DNA of 53,692 nt from an uncultured bacterium. Lineage in GTDB: Bacteria; Pseudomonadota; Gammaproteobacteria; Burkholderiales; Burkholderiaceae_E. The DNA is taken from positions 1 through 53,692 of the forward strand of contig CAIVPX010000001.1 in NCBI GenBank assembly GCA_903907905.1, given 5' to 3'. Within the stretch, counting starts at the first letter, position 1; each line of letters starts with the position of its first letter. The position numbers and the translations under genes are program-made. Positions 28,350-36,186 of this stretch are shown piece by piece. The notes under the pieces are model-generated. The model did no database searches and had not been told where the DNA came from. It saw only the letters and a list, made by a program, of their open reading frames with translations.

Positions 28350-28871
28350 CTACAATCCCTTGGCCGGCGTCTGGGGGACGGCGTTGGGCGGGATTTTTTG
28401 CATTACCGTGACTAAAGTGTGCCCGCTCCATTCCTGTTTTGCGACGTGGAAGGCGCCTCTGAATCCATACATGCTCGCCCATCGGTGCTTCCAGTCGAAA
28501 TAAAGGGGAAACGTTTCGTCGGTAATTATATTGACGTGCGTTGGGTCGCGAAAAGCTGGGGCATGAGGATAAGCGGGAGTCATCGACAGGAAAAGTCCAC
28601 CGGGTTTTAGAACTCTGTAGATTTCATTCATCACCTCCACAAAACAGTTTCGGCGATTCGGGACGTAGGCGACCCGGGGTATGTGTTCCAGAAAGTCGTG
28701 CGCTGTTACGTAGTCGAAGGTGTCATCGTCAAAAGGAATCGGCTCGATTGCGAGGTCTGCGGCACGAATGTTTGGGCCGAGTCCGTCGCGTACGTCGACG
28801 CCGAAAACCTCGTCCGCTCCGAACACGTTTCGTGGAACGGTTCCGCACCCAAGGTCAAGAGTTTTAGACAT
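28350..28871 (-). CDS. Class I SAM-dependent methyltransferase, small
   Basis: The protein has 173 residues. Motif I is LDLGCGTVPRN near the very start, an acidic residue ends the second strand (VFGVDVRDG), and FDYVTAHDFLEHIPR and VLKPGGLFLSMTP mark motifs II and III. A longer N-terminal part seen in many relatives is absent. It starts 26 bp after the O-GlcNAc transferase stop, so the two probably share a transcript. The substrate is unknown; in a glycosylation island a sugar O-methylation or a precursor modification is reasonable. The 229 bp between it and the next minus-strand gene contain no gene that I can support. Confidence 0.85.
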   Translation of the reverse strand: MSKTLDLGCGTVPRNVFGADEVFGVDVRDGLGPNIRAADLAIEPIPFDDDTFDYVTAHDFLEHIPRVAYVPNRRNCFVEVMNEIYRVLKPGGLFLSMTPAYPHAPAFRDPTHVNIITDETFPLYFDWKHRWASMYGFRGAFHVAKQEWSGHTLVTVMQKIPPNAVPQTPAKGL

Positions 28872-28897
28872 TTTTTTTCCGGAAGAATGAGTGTTTG

Positions 28898-31183
28898 CTA
28901 GCTTTCTGATAAGGCTTGCGCAAATGCGTTACCCTGATGCATTGAGTCTATCGGCCATTCCCCTAATGCGCGTTTTGTATCGGTAGGGTCGGAGGCGGCG
29001 ACGGCGCCCTCCGTAGCGTCGCGATATTGCTGAAGGTCTTCGCAAACTGCGCCCTTCATCCCCACATCCCTCAACAAACTCGCCGCCACGCGACTCGCAA
29101 AACTCGTCCCCGACATCGTCACCACGGGCACCCCCGCGAGCAAAGCATCACTCGCCGTGGTGTGCCCGTTATACGGGTAGGTATCCAGAAACAGGTCCGC
29201 GTGGCGATAACGGGCGAGGTGATCCTCAACCCGCGGAACGCGCGTTGCAAAGACGATGCGTTTGGGATCGATACCGAAGCCGTCAGTGGCCTTGAGCAGG
29301 TTTCGCTCGGCGTCTTCATTCAGTTTCATCAACCAGAGAACGCTACCGGGGTGCTCCCGCAACAAGTCCATCCATACGGCGTACATGCTCGGGCTGATCT
29401 TGTAGTCGTGGTTGAAGCTGCAGAACACGGTTCCTTTGTCGGGCAGCCCGAAGTGCGCGCGCGGTGGCGCTTCGGCTGCCGGCAGCACGCTGGTGTCTCG
29501 GGGCAGGTAGCAGTGCGGCAGATAGAGCACTTTCTCTGTGTAGGCTGACTGTAGCGATTCCGGGATGGTGATCCGGTCGGCAATCAGATAATCAATGTAG
29601 GACGTGCCAAGTGTGCCGGGGAAGCCCAGGTAGGTCATTTGGACCGGGGCGGGGCGGTGAGCGAGGATGTCCAGTCGCGAGCCTGAGGTGTAGCCAGAAA
29701 GGTCAATGGCAATGTCTACCTCCATCGCGCGCATCAGCCGAGCCACCTCAACGGTGTTCTTGTCGGCGCAATCCAGGTAGTGGTCAAAGGCGTTGCGATA
29801 GCGCCGATACAACTCGCTGCCGTCGCGGATGCCCAGCGAGATGCCGATCGTCTCGAACTGTGCCTTGTCGAGATGCTCGATGAGGCCGATCAGCAGGTAG
29901 CCCACCGGATGCTCGCGGAAGTCGGCCGACAGAAAGGCCACGCGTTTTTTCCGGTGCTTGTAGGTTTCACCGCGCCAAAGAGGCTCCTTGGCGGCGGGAA
30001 ACCTGTGCTCGGCAAAAATCTCGGCGCAGCGCCGGGCGTCGTGCGCGTTGTCGGACAGCGCCATGAAGGCCAGCGGATTGCACACACGCTTGCCGGCACG
30101 AACGCCCTCGATGATGCGCTGACGGTTGGCGTCGTAATCGGTCCAGTCGCAACTGTGCAGACGCGCGTAGGCGTGCAATCCTTCGGCGTAGTCGTAGTCG
30201 GGGTTGATATCGAGCAAGCGCCGAAACACCGCGGCAGCGGTGCCGTGCAGCTTGAACTCGGTGAGGATGTAGCCCTTGTTACCCAGCAGCTTCTGGTCGT
30301 TGGGGGCCAGCGCCAAGCCCGCCTCGGTGACCAATAGCGCATCGCGTTGCCGGTTCATGCTGTGCAGCAGGGTGGCCTTGTTGTTGTAGGCCTCCAGGTA
30401 GCTCGGGTTGACGGACAGCGCCTGATCGAAGGCGGCCAGCGCCGCCTCGTACAGCCCTCGACCCTGAAGGATGGTGCCCAGCGCAAAGCACCCCTGCGCG
30501 TTGCGGGGGTCGCCCTCAACGGCGCGGGTCATGTAGCCCAGCGCCGCGTCGGACAATCCCTGCTGATTGGCGATGACCCCCAGCGAGTAGAGGGCGGGGA
30601 AGTTGGCCGGATCAGTTTCGAGCACTTTCTGAAAGAGCGCGCTGGCCTTGGCCACGTCGCCCTGCGCCTGCGCTTGCAGGGCTAATTGATTAAGCAGGGC
30701 CTCAGGCGCTTCATTCACCGAGGCCTGGGTTTGACGATTGAGGGTCAGGAGCGCCTCGCGATGGGCGCCCGCACCGGGCAGGTCTTTCTGCAGGGTGAGC
30801 GCCCGATCGACGTCCGCCATGGCCGCATCGTAGCGACCCAGATGCATGAGGATGATCGATCGGGCGAGGTAACTTTGGGCAAACGTCGGGTTGACCAGCA
30901 ATGCCCGATCGGCGTAGGCGAGGGCGGCGGGGTACGCCCCCACGTTCGCTTCGATGGCTGCGAGCGAGTACAGCGCTGCGAAGTTGCCCGGCTCAGCTTC
31001 CAGCACTTTCAGAAATAGATCACGCGCGGGCGCCCATTGGCTGGCCCGCTGCAGGGCGAGCGCCTGTGCAAGGTCGGCGTTGATCGAAGCGGGCGAGCCG
31101 GCAACGGATGGCTTCGACGCTCGCGTGTCGCCATTCGGCCGGTGCTTCGGTGCGCTTCGCGCACGGCGCGCGGATTGGGTCAT
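28898..31183 (-). CDS. TPR plus GT41 O-GlcNAc transferase, SPINDLY family
   Basis: The protein has 761 residues and starts with ATG 31183 behind GGGAGA. TPR helices cover about residues 30-345 (for example NFAALYSLAAIEANVGAYPA, AYNNKATLLHSMNRQRDAL). The catalytic GT41 region runs from about 410 to 750, with RVAFLSADFREHPVGYL, DLSGYTSGSRLDILAHRPAP, QMTYLGFPGTLG, FCSFNHDYKISP, DLFLDTYPYNGHTTASDALL and GVPVVTM. It should use a UDP-sugar, usually UDP-GlcNAc, to modify Ser/Thr of proteins in the cytoplasm. It is transcribed away from the flagellin operon. Bacterial relatives near flagellin genes have been linked to flagellin glycosylation. The Ser/Thr-rich giant repeat proteins are another possible target (inference). 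Confidence 0.92.
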   Translation of the reverse strand: MTQSARRARSAPKHRPNGDTRASKPSVAGSPASINADLAQALALQRASQWAPARDLFLKVLEAEPGNFAALYSLAAIEANVGAYPAALAYADRALLVNPTFAQSYLARSIILMHLGRYDAAMADVDRALTLQKDLPGAGAHREALLTLNRQTQASVNEAPEALLNQLALQAQAQGDVAKASALFQKVLETDPANFPALYSLGVIANQQGLSDAALGYMTRAVEGDPRNAQGCFALGTILQGRGLYEAALAAFDQALSVNPSYLEAYNNKATLLHSMNRQRDALLVTEAGLALAPNDQKLLGNKGYILTEFKLHGTAAAVFRRLLDINPDYDYAEGLHAYARLHSCDWTDYDANRQRIIEGVRAGKRVCNPLAFMALSDNAHDARRCAEIFAEHRFPAAKEPLWRGETYKHRKKRVAFLSADFREHPVGYLLIGLIEHLDKAQFETIGISLGIRDGSELYRRYRNAFDHYLDCADKNTVEVARLMRAMEVDIAIDLSGYTSGSRLDILAHRPAPVQMTYLGFPGTLGTSYIDYLIADRITIPESLQSAYTEKVLYLPHCYLPRDTSVLPAAEAPPRAHFGLPDKGTVFCSFNHDYKISPSMYAVWMDLLREHPGSVLWLMKLNEDAERNLLKATDGFGIDPKRIVFATRVPRVEDHLARYRHADLFLDTYPYNGHTTASDALLAGVPVVTMSGTSFASRVAASLLRDVGMKGAVCEDLQQYRDATEGAVAASDPTDTKRALGEWPIDSMHQGNAFAQALSES

Positions 31184-31617
31184 TCAGCGGGTCTCCCGGG
31201 GGCTGACGGGCCCGAAGCTCGTCAAACCGTTCAATGCTCGGCCGAAAACACGAACTCGGCAAGTCTCGGCCGATATAGCAATAGCCGTGCCGAATTGTCG
31301 ACAGCTGGGGGCGGCAGGGTGCTCGCGCCGTGCGCTGGCTGCGAAGGCCTGGCGGAAACCATCAGGGATGTGGTCTCGTGGCCCACCCGCCTGGCTGCCC
31401 GCGGTAAGCCGGCCGATCGACATCCGCTGCCCGCCAGCGTGGCAAGGCCGTGCCACCGGGGCGGCAAAGTCTTGCCATCAGCGTCTCCCAGGGCGCGGAT
31501 GCGGCGGCGGCAGGCGGACGCCGCTGGTAGAAGGCCCACAGCGCCGGCCGCAGGGAATTTAGCGCCGCCACTCAGAGTTTTCTCGTACAGCGAAATCGCT
31601 GAGCGCAAGGCTCGGCA

Positions 31618-31663
31618 GCTCTCTCATCACGCTCTCTCATCACGCTCTCTCATCGCTCTCTGG
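31618..31663. repeat. 13-bp tandem repeat upstream of sigma-54 promoter
   Basis: GCTCTCTCATCAC occurs twice in full (31618-31643), followed by GCTCTCTCATC and then GCTCTCTGG. The array ends about 30 bp before the first -24 box and could be a binding region for the enhancer-binding activator. That role is inferred from position only. Confidence 0.6.
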
Positions 31664-31694
31664 AAAGAGCACCTCTGGCGGGCTGCTCTAGAGA

Positions 31695-31709
31695 TGGCAT
31701 GAGGTTTGC
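31695..31709 (+). promoter_or_regulatory. Sigma-54 promoter P1, flagellin operon
   Basis: TGGCATG-AGGT-TTGC has GG (31696-31697) and GC (31708-31709) with the required 10-bp spacing. It lies about 140 bp before the first gene of the operon, upstream of P2. Confidence 0.6.
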
Positions 31710-31734
31710 GCAGACAAGCAGCCAGCGCAGCCAG

Positions 31735-31744
31735 ATCACGTGAT
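31735..31744. promoter_or_regulatory. Palindrome between the two sigma-54 promoters
   Basis: ATCACGTGAT is a perfect 10-bp palindrome located 58 bp upstream of the P2 -24 box. A role as activator or repressor site is possible but not shown. Confidence 0.3.
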
Positions 31745-31801
31745 GATCAGATCGTCGTGATTGGCGCTCCGGGCCCAGGCCATACGAGCTGACGGAAATC
31801 C

Positions 31802-31816
31802 TGGCACGGGCTTTGC
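31802..31816 (+). promoter_or_regulatory. Sigma-54 promoter P2, flagellin operon
   Basis: TGGCACG-GGCT-TTGC is a full match to the sigma-54 consensus, with GG (31803-31804) and GC (31815-31816) 10 bp apart. Transcription should start near 31828, 23 bp before the ATG at 31851. It would therefore express the small TPR-like gene and flagellin. Confidence 0.85.
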
Positions 31817-31850
31817 TCAGAGGGTTGGCGTAACGAATTTGGAGGCATCA

Positions 31851-32243
31851 ATGACACATCCGACAACAGTCAATCGCGAGGGTTCCTTCCTCATCGTGGG
31901 CCGCGGCCCGGACTCCGTCGGCTTTCCGACGCCGGACCAGATTCGTATGTCCATCCAGCAACTCGTGGCCGAGCAAGACGTTGAGCAGGCCCACGATCTG
32001 GCGCAGGAAGGGCTGAACACCTATCCCGAAAACGAAGGGGTGCTGGCGATCGCGAGCCTGCTTGCAATGGTTCGCAACGAGTGGGACCGCGCGGTGGTGC
32101 TGCTCGAGAGACTTCTGGCAGTCCAGGGCGATCGTGCTTCGGACTACACACGAATGATGTACGAACGGGCGCGTACCTGCTACGGCCAGTCGGAGTCGGA
32201 TAAGCCGACCTCTGCTGCCACCACGCCCGCAGTTGAAGCCTAA
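31851..32243 (+). CDS. Small TPR-like protein in front of flagellin
   Basis: The protein has 130 residues. ATG 31851 is preceded by GGAGG and lies just after promoter P2; a longer open frame would start upstream of the promoter and is rejected. The segment IRMSIQQLVAEQDVEQAHDL, followed by GLNTYPENEGVLAIASLLAM and RAVVLLERLLAVQ, looks like two helical TPR-like hairpins. It ends in a Ser/Thr/Ala tail. The gene is 14 bp upstream of flagellin and shares its promoter, so it may be a flagellin-related accessory or chaperone-like factor. I know no name for it. Confidence 0.75.
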   Translation: MTHPTTVNREGSFLIVGRGPDSVGFPTPDQIRMSIQQLVAEQDVEQAHDLAQEGLNTYPENEGVLAIASLLAMVRNEWDRAVVLLERLLAVQGDRASDYTRMMYERARTCYGQSESDKPTSAATTPAVEA

Positions 32244-32257
32244 GGAGCGGCACTAAA

Positions 32258-34273
32258 ATGACCGTCATCAATACCAATATCAAATCGCTGTTTGCGCAGT
32301 CCTCGCTTCGGATCAATGAGCGGGCGCTCACAGGGTCGATGGAGCAGTTGTCGACCGGCAAGCGGATCAACTCGGCGAAAGACGATGCGGCAGGCCTGGC
32401 CATCGGCATGCGCATGACCGCCGATCTTCGCGGTCTCGCCGTGGCGATTCGGAACGCCAACGACGGCATCTCGATGATGCAGACGGCTGACGGTGCCCTG
32501 GGCGAAGTTTCAAACATGCTCCAGCGGATGCGAGAGCTTGCGGTTCAAGCTGCCACGGGCAGCATGAGCACCAGCAACCGCAAGGCGCTCCAGGCGGAAC
32601 TGGACCAGCTGATCGCCGAGGTGGAAAACGTCTCACGCACCACCAACTTCAACGGCATCAAGCTACTGGACGGCACTTCCGCCCCGGTTTATCTGCAGAC
32701 GGGCGTTCGTGAGGGCGAGCAGGTTCAGATCAGTATCGTTGACGTCAAACCCCGATCGCTAGGTTTGCAGGGCTATGCGGTCGACGGCGAGATGGTCAGC
32801 GGTCGGATTGACGCTGACGCGGTGGGCTTGGCCTACAACGACGTCTTGATTAACGGAAAGCCTGCCTTCGCGGAAGGCACCGACATGAGTGCGTCGGTGA
32901 CGGCGGATTATGCCTCGGCCATCGCGTCTGCGATCAACTCGAACGTGGGTCAACACCGAGTGAAGGCAAACGCCTACAACACGGTGAAGGGTGTTGCGCC
33001 AACATCGACGGTGTTCGACGCAGGCGACATCACGATCAATGGTGCGTCAATTGGCGCTGCAGGCTCGGTCGAGGATCTCGTGACGGTGATCAACCGCGAC
33101 GCGCCTGGGATCACCGCCGTGCTGGGTGGTGACGGCTCGATCGAGTTGTCCAACGACACAGGTGCGGACATCATCATCGGCGAATTGACTGCGGGTACCG
33201 CGGTCAAGGCGGGCTTCACCGTCGGGACGCAGACTGGCTATGTGAATTTCTCCAGTCTCGACCGCGAAAAGATTACGGTTATCGCCCGAAGCGAGGGCAA
33301 TGGCTTCGTGTCCGGAGCCGGGGAGGTCGCCGACGTAAAACTGCTCGGACTCAACGAGACCACCGATGGCTCGACCTTCTCGGGCGGCATGGTCAATGCC
33401 GACAAGCTGGATGTGAACGATGACATCCGCATCAATGGCGTAAGGGTCGGCACCTCGCTGGACAGCTCGGCGATTTCGAAAGCGTCCACGATCAACCTGA
33501 TCTCAGCTGAGACCGGCGTAACCGCTTCGGCCTTTACCGAGGCCCAGCTGACTGTCGACGTGTCGATGGCCTCGGGCCAGACCATCATTCTGAATGGTGC
33601 GAGCGTTGAGTTCCCGTCCACGGGAACGATTTCGATGGAAACCATCGTGGCGACCATCAATAACGCCGAGGTCGGGATTCTTGCGAGCACCGACCTCAAC
33701 GGTAATCTGTTCCTGACCTCGGCGGGCGGGGCGGATATCAAGATCGCTGCGGCCGACGAAACCTTCCTCAAGGAGGTCAGGTCACGAAGCGGTGAAGATG
33801 CCATCGCTAATGTCGATGCGAACTATCCGGAGAGCTATACGGTCAAGGGCCGCGTCTCCCTATCGTCGGAGAGCGGTGCCGAGATCCGGATTGAGGCTGA
33901 AGACACTGCTTCCCTTGACAAGTTGGGCATGGCCTTGCAAGGCGGCTCGTCGGTCCTGGTGGGCGGTGCGCTGTCGATTTCCACCCAGAATCAGGCGGGG
34001 CGCGCACTGACGGCCATCGATCTGGCGATCGAGAAGGTGCTGCTCAGCCGGGCCAGCCTGGGAGCCTTCCAGAACCGACTGCTCGCTGCGGTCGATAATT
34101 TGTCGACAACCAGTCTGAACTTGACTCAGTCGCGCAGCCGGATCATGGATACCGATTACGCCCAGGCCACCACAGAGCTGGCTCGATCGCAGATCGTGGC
34201 GCAGGCGAGTACGGCCATGCTGGCGCAAGCGAACGCGAGCACGCAGACGGTGCTGCAACTGATCAAGCAGTAA
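32258..34273 (+). CDS. fliC: Flagellin
   Basis: This is the filament subunit, 671 residues, large for a flagellin. AAGGAG precedes the ATG. The conserved N-terminal D0/D1 region (about 1-170) includes INTNIKSLFAQSSLRINE, MEQLSTGKRINSAKDDAAG and RELAVQAATG. The C-terminal D1/D0 (about 585-671) includes LGAFQNRLLAAVDNLS and the end MLAQANASTQTVLQLIKQ. The central 400 residues are variable and Ser/Thr/Asp-rich, and form the surface D2/D3 domains. Expression from sigma-54 promoters is inferred from P1/P2. Two TPR glycosyltransferases flank it, so Ser/Thr glycosylation of the variable domain is likely. FliS is encoded at 44185-44595. Confidence 0.96.
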   Translation: MTVINTNIKSLFAQSSLRINERALTGSMEQLSTGKRINSAKDDAAGLAIGMRMTADLRGLAVAIRNANDGISMMQTADGALGEVSNMLQRMRELAVQAATGSMSTSNRKALQAELDQLIAEVENVSRTTNFNGIKLLDGTSAPVYLQTGVREGEQVQISIVDVKPRSLGLQGYAVDGEMVSGRIDADAVGLAYNDVLINGKPAFAEGTDMSASVTADYASAIASAINSNVGQHRVKANAYNTVKGVAPTSTVFDAGDITINGASIGAAGSVEDLVTVINRDAPGITAVLGGDGSIELSNDTGADIIIGELTAGTAVKAGFTVGTQTGYVNFSSLDREKITVIARSEGNGFVSGAGEVADVKLLGLNETTDGSTFSGGMVNADKLDVNDDIRINGVRVGTSLDSSAISKASTINLISAETGVTASAFTEAQLTVDVSMASGQTIILNGASVEFPSTGTISMETIVATINNAEVGILASTDLNGNLFLTSAGGADIKIAAADETFLKEVRSRSGEDAIANVDANYPESYTVKGRVSLSSESGAEIRIEAEDTASLDKLGMALQGGSSVLVGGALSISTQNQAGRALTAIDLAIEKVLLSRASLGAFQNRLLAAVDNLSTTSLNLTQSRSRIMDTDYAQATTELARSQIVAQASTAMLAQANASTQTVLQLIKQ

Positions 34274-34289
34274 GCTTCGTGTCGGGCGT

Positions 34290-34315
34290 GCCCCCCGCAC
34301 TGATTTGCCGGGGGC
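34290..34315 (+). terminator. Candidate terminator after flagellin
   Basis: GCCCCC (34290-34295) pairs with GGGGGC (34310-34315), with extra partial pairing inside the loop, 17 bp after the flagellin stop. A pyrimidine-rich TCGGGTCTTCATTT follows. It probably limits read-through into the glycosyltransferase gene. Confidence 0.6.
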
Positions 34316-34352
34316 TCGGGTCTTCATTTGACACGAAAGGCTTGGTGCGGCC

Positions 34353-35804
34353 ATGGCAGCAATCACAGAAGCGCTCAAGCTTCATCAGACGGGTCGTTTT
34401 GAGGAGGCCGAGGCGGCCTACGATGCGATTCTCGCGGCCGAGCCCGAGCACGCCGACGCGTTGCACCTGAAGGGGGTGATCCTCATGCAACGCGGCGACG
34501 CCCGGGGAGCGGTCAAGCTGATCTCCCAGGCGATCGTGGTCAGACCGGGCGATGCCCTGTACTACACCAATCTTGCCGCGGGTCTGTATCAGCTCAATTT
34601 GCCGGATCGGGCCATTGAATATGCCTACCGAGCCTTGGCCATTGACGCGAAGCGGCATGAGGCGCACTTGGTGATTGGCCAGGCCCTGATCAGAAAGCAG
34701 GCCCCGGAGCCGGCGCTCGAAGCCTTTCAAAGTGCTCATCGTTTACAACCCGCCGACCGTAAGGCGATCGGTGGCGTCCTGGAATCTCTGCAGAGCTTGG
34801 GCCGTGCGCAGGAGCTGGTCGGCTTTGTCGAGACCCTGACCCTGCCGCTCGACGACACGATCCGGATCATCCAGGCGAGGGCTTTTCGGGACTTGGGCCA
34901 AATGGATCAGTCCTTGCAGGCTCTCGAAGCCTGTCGCTTCAAGAGCGAGCACGACTGGCAGGCCAACATGCTCAAGCTCCGCCTTGAGCGCAAGGAGCCC
35001 GACCTGGCGGTGCCGCACGGTCAGGCCCTGCTCGACTACAAGAACAAGTTGGCGCACGAGCGCTGCCCGTCGGCGACAATTGCCAGTGCGCGAATCGCCT
35101 GGCCACCGGAGGTCCCGCCATTCAGACCGAACTCGGTGGAGGCACCCGAGCGAAACGTCGTGTGCTTTAGCCTCTGGGGGGATAACCCCAAATACACCTA
35201 CAACGCCGTGCTGAACGCCAAGCTGGTGCCGCAGTATTACCGGGGCTGGAGCGCGCGGTTTTATGTTGACGATTCTGTGCCAGCGGAAATTGTGCAGGCG
35301 CTGGCGGACTACGGCGCTCGGGTCCTGCGCGTCGGCAACGATGGGCGTGAGTATTTGAAGCTCTTCTGGCGCTTTCTGGCCACCGACGATCCCTCGGTCG
35401 AGCGTTTTGTCTGCCGCGATTGCGATGCCGTGGTGAACAAGCGTGAGGCTGCTGCGGTTGCGGAGTGGCTGGCGTCGGGTAAGCGGTTTCATCTCATGCG
35501 CGACCACCCCGAGCATGCCGAACTCATCATGGCCGGGATGTGGGGGGGCATTGCGGGGCTCCTGCCGCGATTGAGCGAGCGGGCGGTGGAGTACTACGAG
35601 ACCCACGAGCCCAAGTGGCGATGGATCGACCAGGACTTCCTGCGCGATTGCATCTGGCCGGTCATCAAGGATGACTGTCTGGTGCATGATGATTTTTACG
35701 TGATGGGCGGTGATTGTCGGCGCTTTCCCTCGGATGCCGTGCTGCCACAGGGCGAGCACGTTGGGGGCTATCGACCCCGCTTTGCAGCGGAGCGCGGCGG
35801 ATGA
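34353..35804 (+). CDS. TPR protein with glycosyltransferase-like C-terminal domain
   Basis: The protein has 483 residues. The N-terminal part (about 1-190) has TPR units (LKLHQTGRFEEAEAAYDAIL, EHADALHLKGVILMQRGDA, DALYYTNLAAGLYQLNLPD). The C-terminal part (about 265-475) resembles GT-A-type transferases: FSLWGDNPKYTYNAVLNAKL, WSARFYVDDSVPAEI, FVCRDCDAVVNKREAAAV (a DCD motif at the DxD position) and KRFHLMRDHPEHAEL. It follows flagellin by 79 bp behind a hairpin. Its stop overlaps the next small gene. Modification of flagellin is the obvious guess, but donor and acceptor are unknown. Confidence 0.82.
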   Translation: MAAITEALKLHQTGRFEEAEAAYDAILAAEPEHADALHLKGVILMQRGDARGAVKLISQAIVVRPGDALYYTNLAAGLYQLNLPDRAIEYAYRALAIDAKRHEAHLVIGQALIRKQAPEPALEAFQSAHRLQPADRKAIGGVLESLQSLGRAQELVGFVETLTLPLDDTIRIIQARAFRDLGQMDQSLQALEACRFKSEHDWQANMLKLRLERKEPDLAVPHGQALLDYKNKLAHERCPSATIASARIAWPPEVPPFRPNSVEAPERNVVCFSLWGDNPKYTYNAVLNAKLVPQYYRGWSARFYVDDSVPAEIVQALADYGARVLRVGNDGREYLKLFWRFLATDDPSVERFVCRDCDAVVNKREAAAVAEWLASGKRFHLMRDHPEHAELIMAGMWGGIAGLLPRLSERAVEYYETHEPKWRWIDQDFLRDCIWPVIKDDCLVHDDFYVMGGDCRRFPSDAVLPQGEHVGGYRPRFAAERGG

Positions 35805-36028
35805 GCGTGGCTGCCACCGATCAGTCCTTGGCAAAGGGCCCAAACTGCCACCAGTGCCGATACTTTGCGATTACCTGGGAGCCTCAGCGGCCCTACGCCT
35901 GTAAGGCGATGGGTTTCAAGACGAGAATGATGCCCAGCGCCGAGGTGCTGCGGGCCGATGGCCGCCCCTGCCAAAGCTTCGAGTCCAAGGCGAGCCATTC
36001 GCCAGGGCACATGCCCCAGAGGGTCTGA
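35801..36028 (+). CDS. Small Cys-rich protein (75 aa)
   Basis: ATG 35801 overlaps the TGA of the preceding gene (ATGA). The protein has four cysteines in the order C-x2-C-x13-C-x22-C: NCHQCRYF, PYACKAMGFKT and RPCQSFESK. The Cys order suggests a small metal-binding or Fe-S site, though this is not proven. Short proteins of this pattern occur in many proteobacteria without a firm function. Coupling to the transferase and position between flagellin and the activator gene suggest co-expression, not a known flagellar role. Confidence 0.75.
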   Translation: MSVAATDQSLAKGPNCHQCRYFAITWEPQRPYACKAMGFKTRMMPSAEVLRADGRPCQSFESKASHSPGHMPQRV

Positions 36029-36128
36029 GCTGTCGCCTTTCCGGCGTCTCCCGGATCATGGCTGTCGGAAATCCGAGTGCTGCCGTGAGAGTCTCTTTAA
36101 GTCATTGAAAATAAATAACATTATAGGC

Positions 36129-36143
36129 TGGCACGACGGTTGC
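36129..36143 (+). promoter_or_regulatory. Sigma-54 promoter of the activator-fliEFGHIJ operon
   Basis: TGGCACG-ACGG-TTGC has perfect GG-N10-GC spacing (GG 36130-36131, GC 36142-36143). Transcription would start near 36155, about 32 bp before ATG 36187. The region just upstream is AT-rich. The activator may drive its own operon through this site (inference). Confidence 0.85.
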
Positions 36144-36186
36144 TAATACCCCCCTGCTCATACAACGCAGGATGCGGGTGACAGCA

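Larger units (their letters stand above)
31184..31850. other. 667-bp intergenic regulatory region between O-GlcNAc transferase and flagellin operons
   Basis: I see no supported gene here. It holds two sigma-54 promoters reading right, a 13-bp tandem repeat, a palindrome, and two adjacent inverted repeats: GTGGCA-N6-TGCCAC at 31439-31456 and GGCAA-N4-TTGCC at 31463-31476. It also has a weak sigma-28-like element, TCAAACCG-N11-GCCGAAAA, at 31222-31248. The promoter for the leftward transferase gene should lie here but is not clear. Confidence 0.6.

Noticed and set aside
31222-31248. Sigma-28-like element TCAAACCG-N11-GCCGAAAA
   Set aside because: The -35 half is poor and the next gene in that direction is 600 bp away behind two good sigma-54 promoters.
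31439-31476. Minus-strand sigma-54 sites TGGCACG-N3-TTGC and TGGCAAG-N3-TTGC for the O-GlcNAc transferase gene
   Set aside because: GG and GC are only 9 bp apart instead of 10 in both, and each lies in an inverted repeat, so I report them only as inverted repeats.
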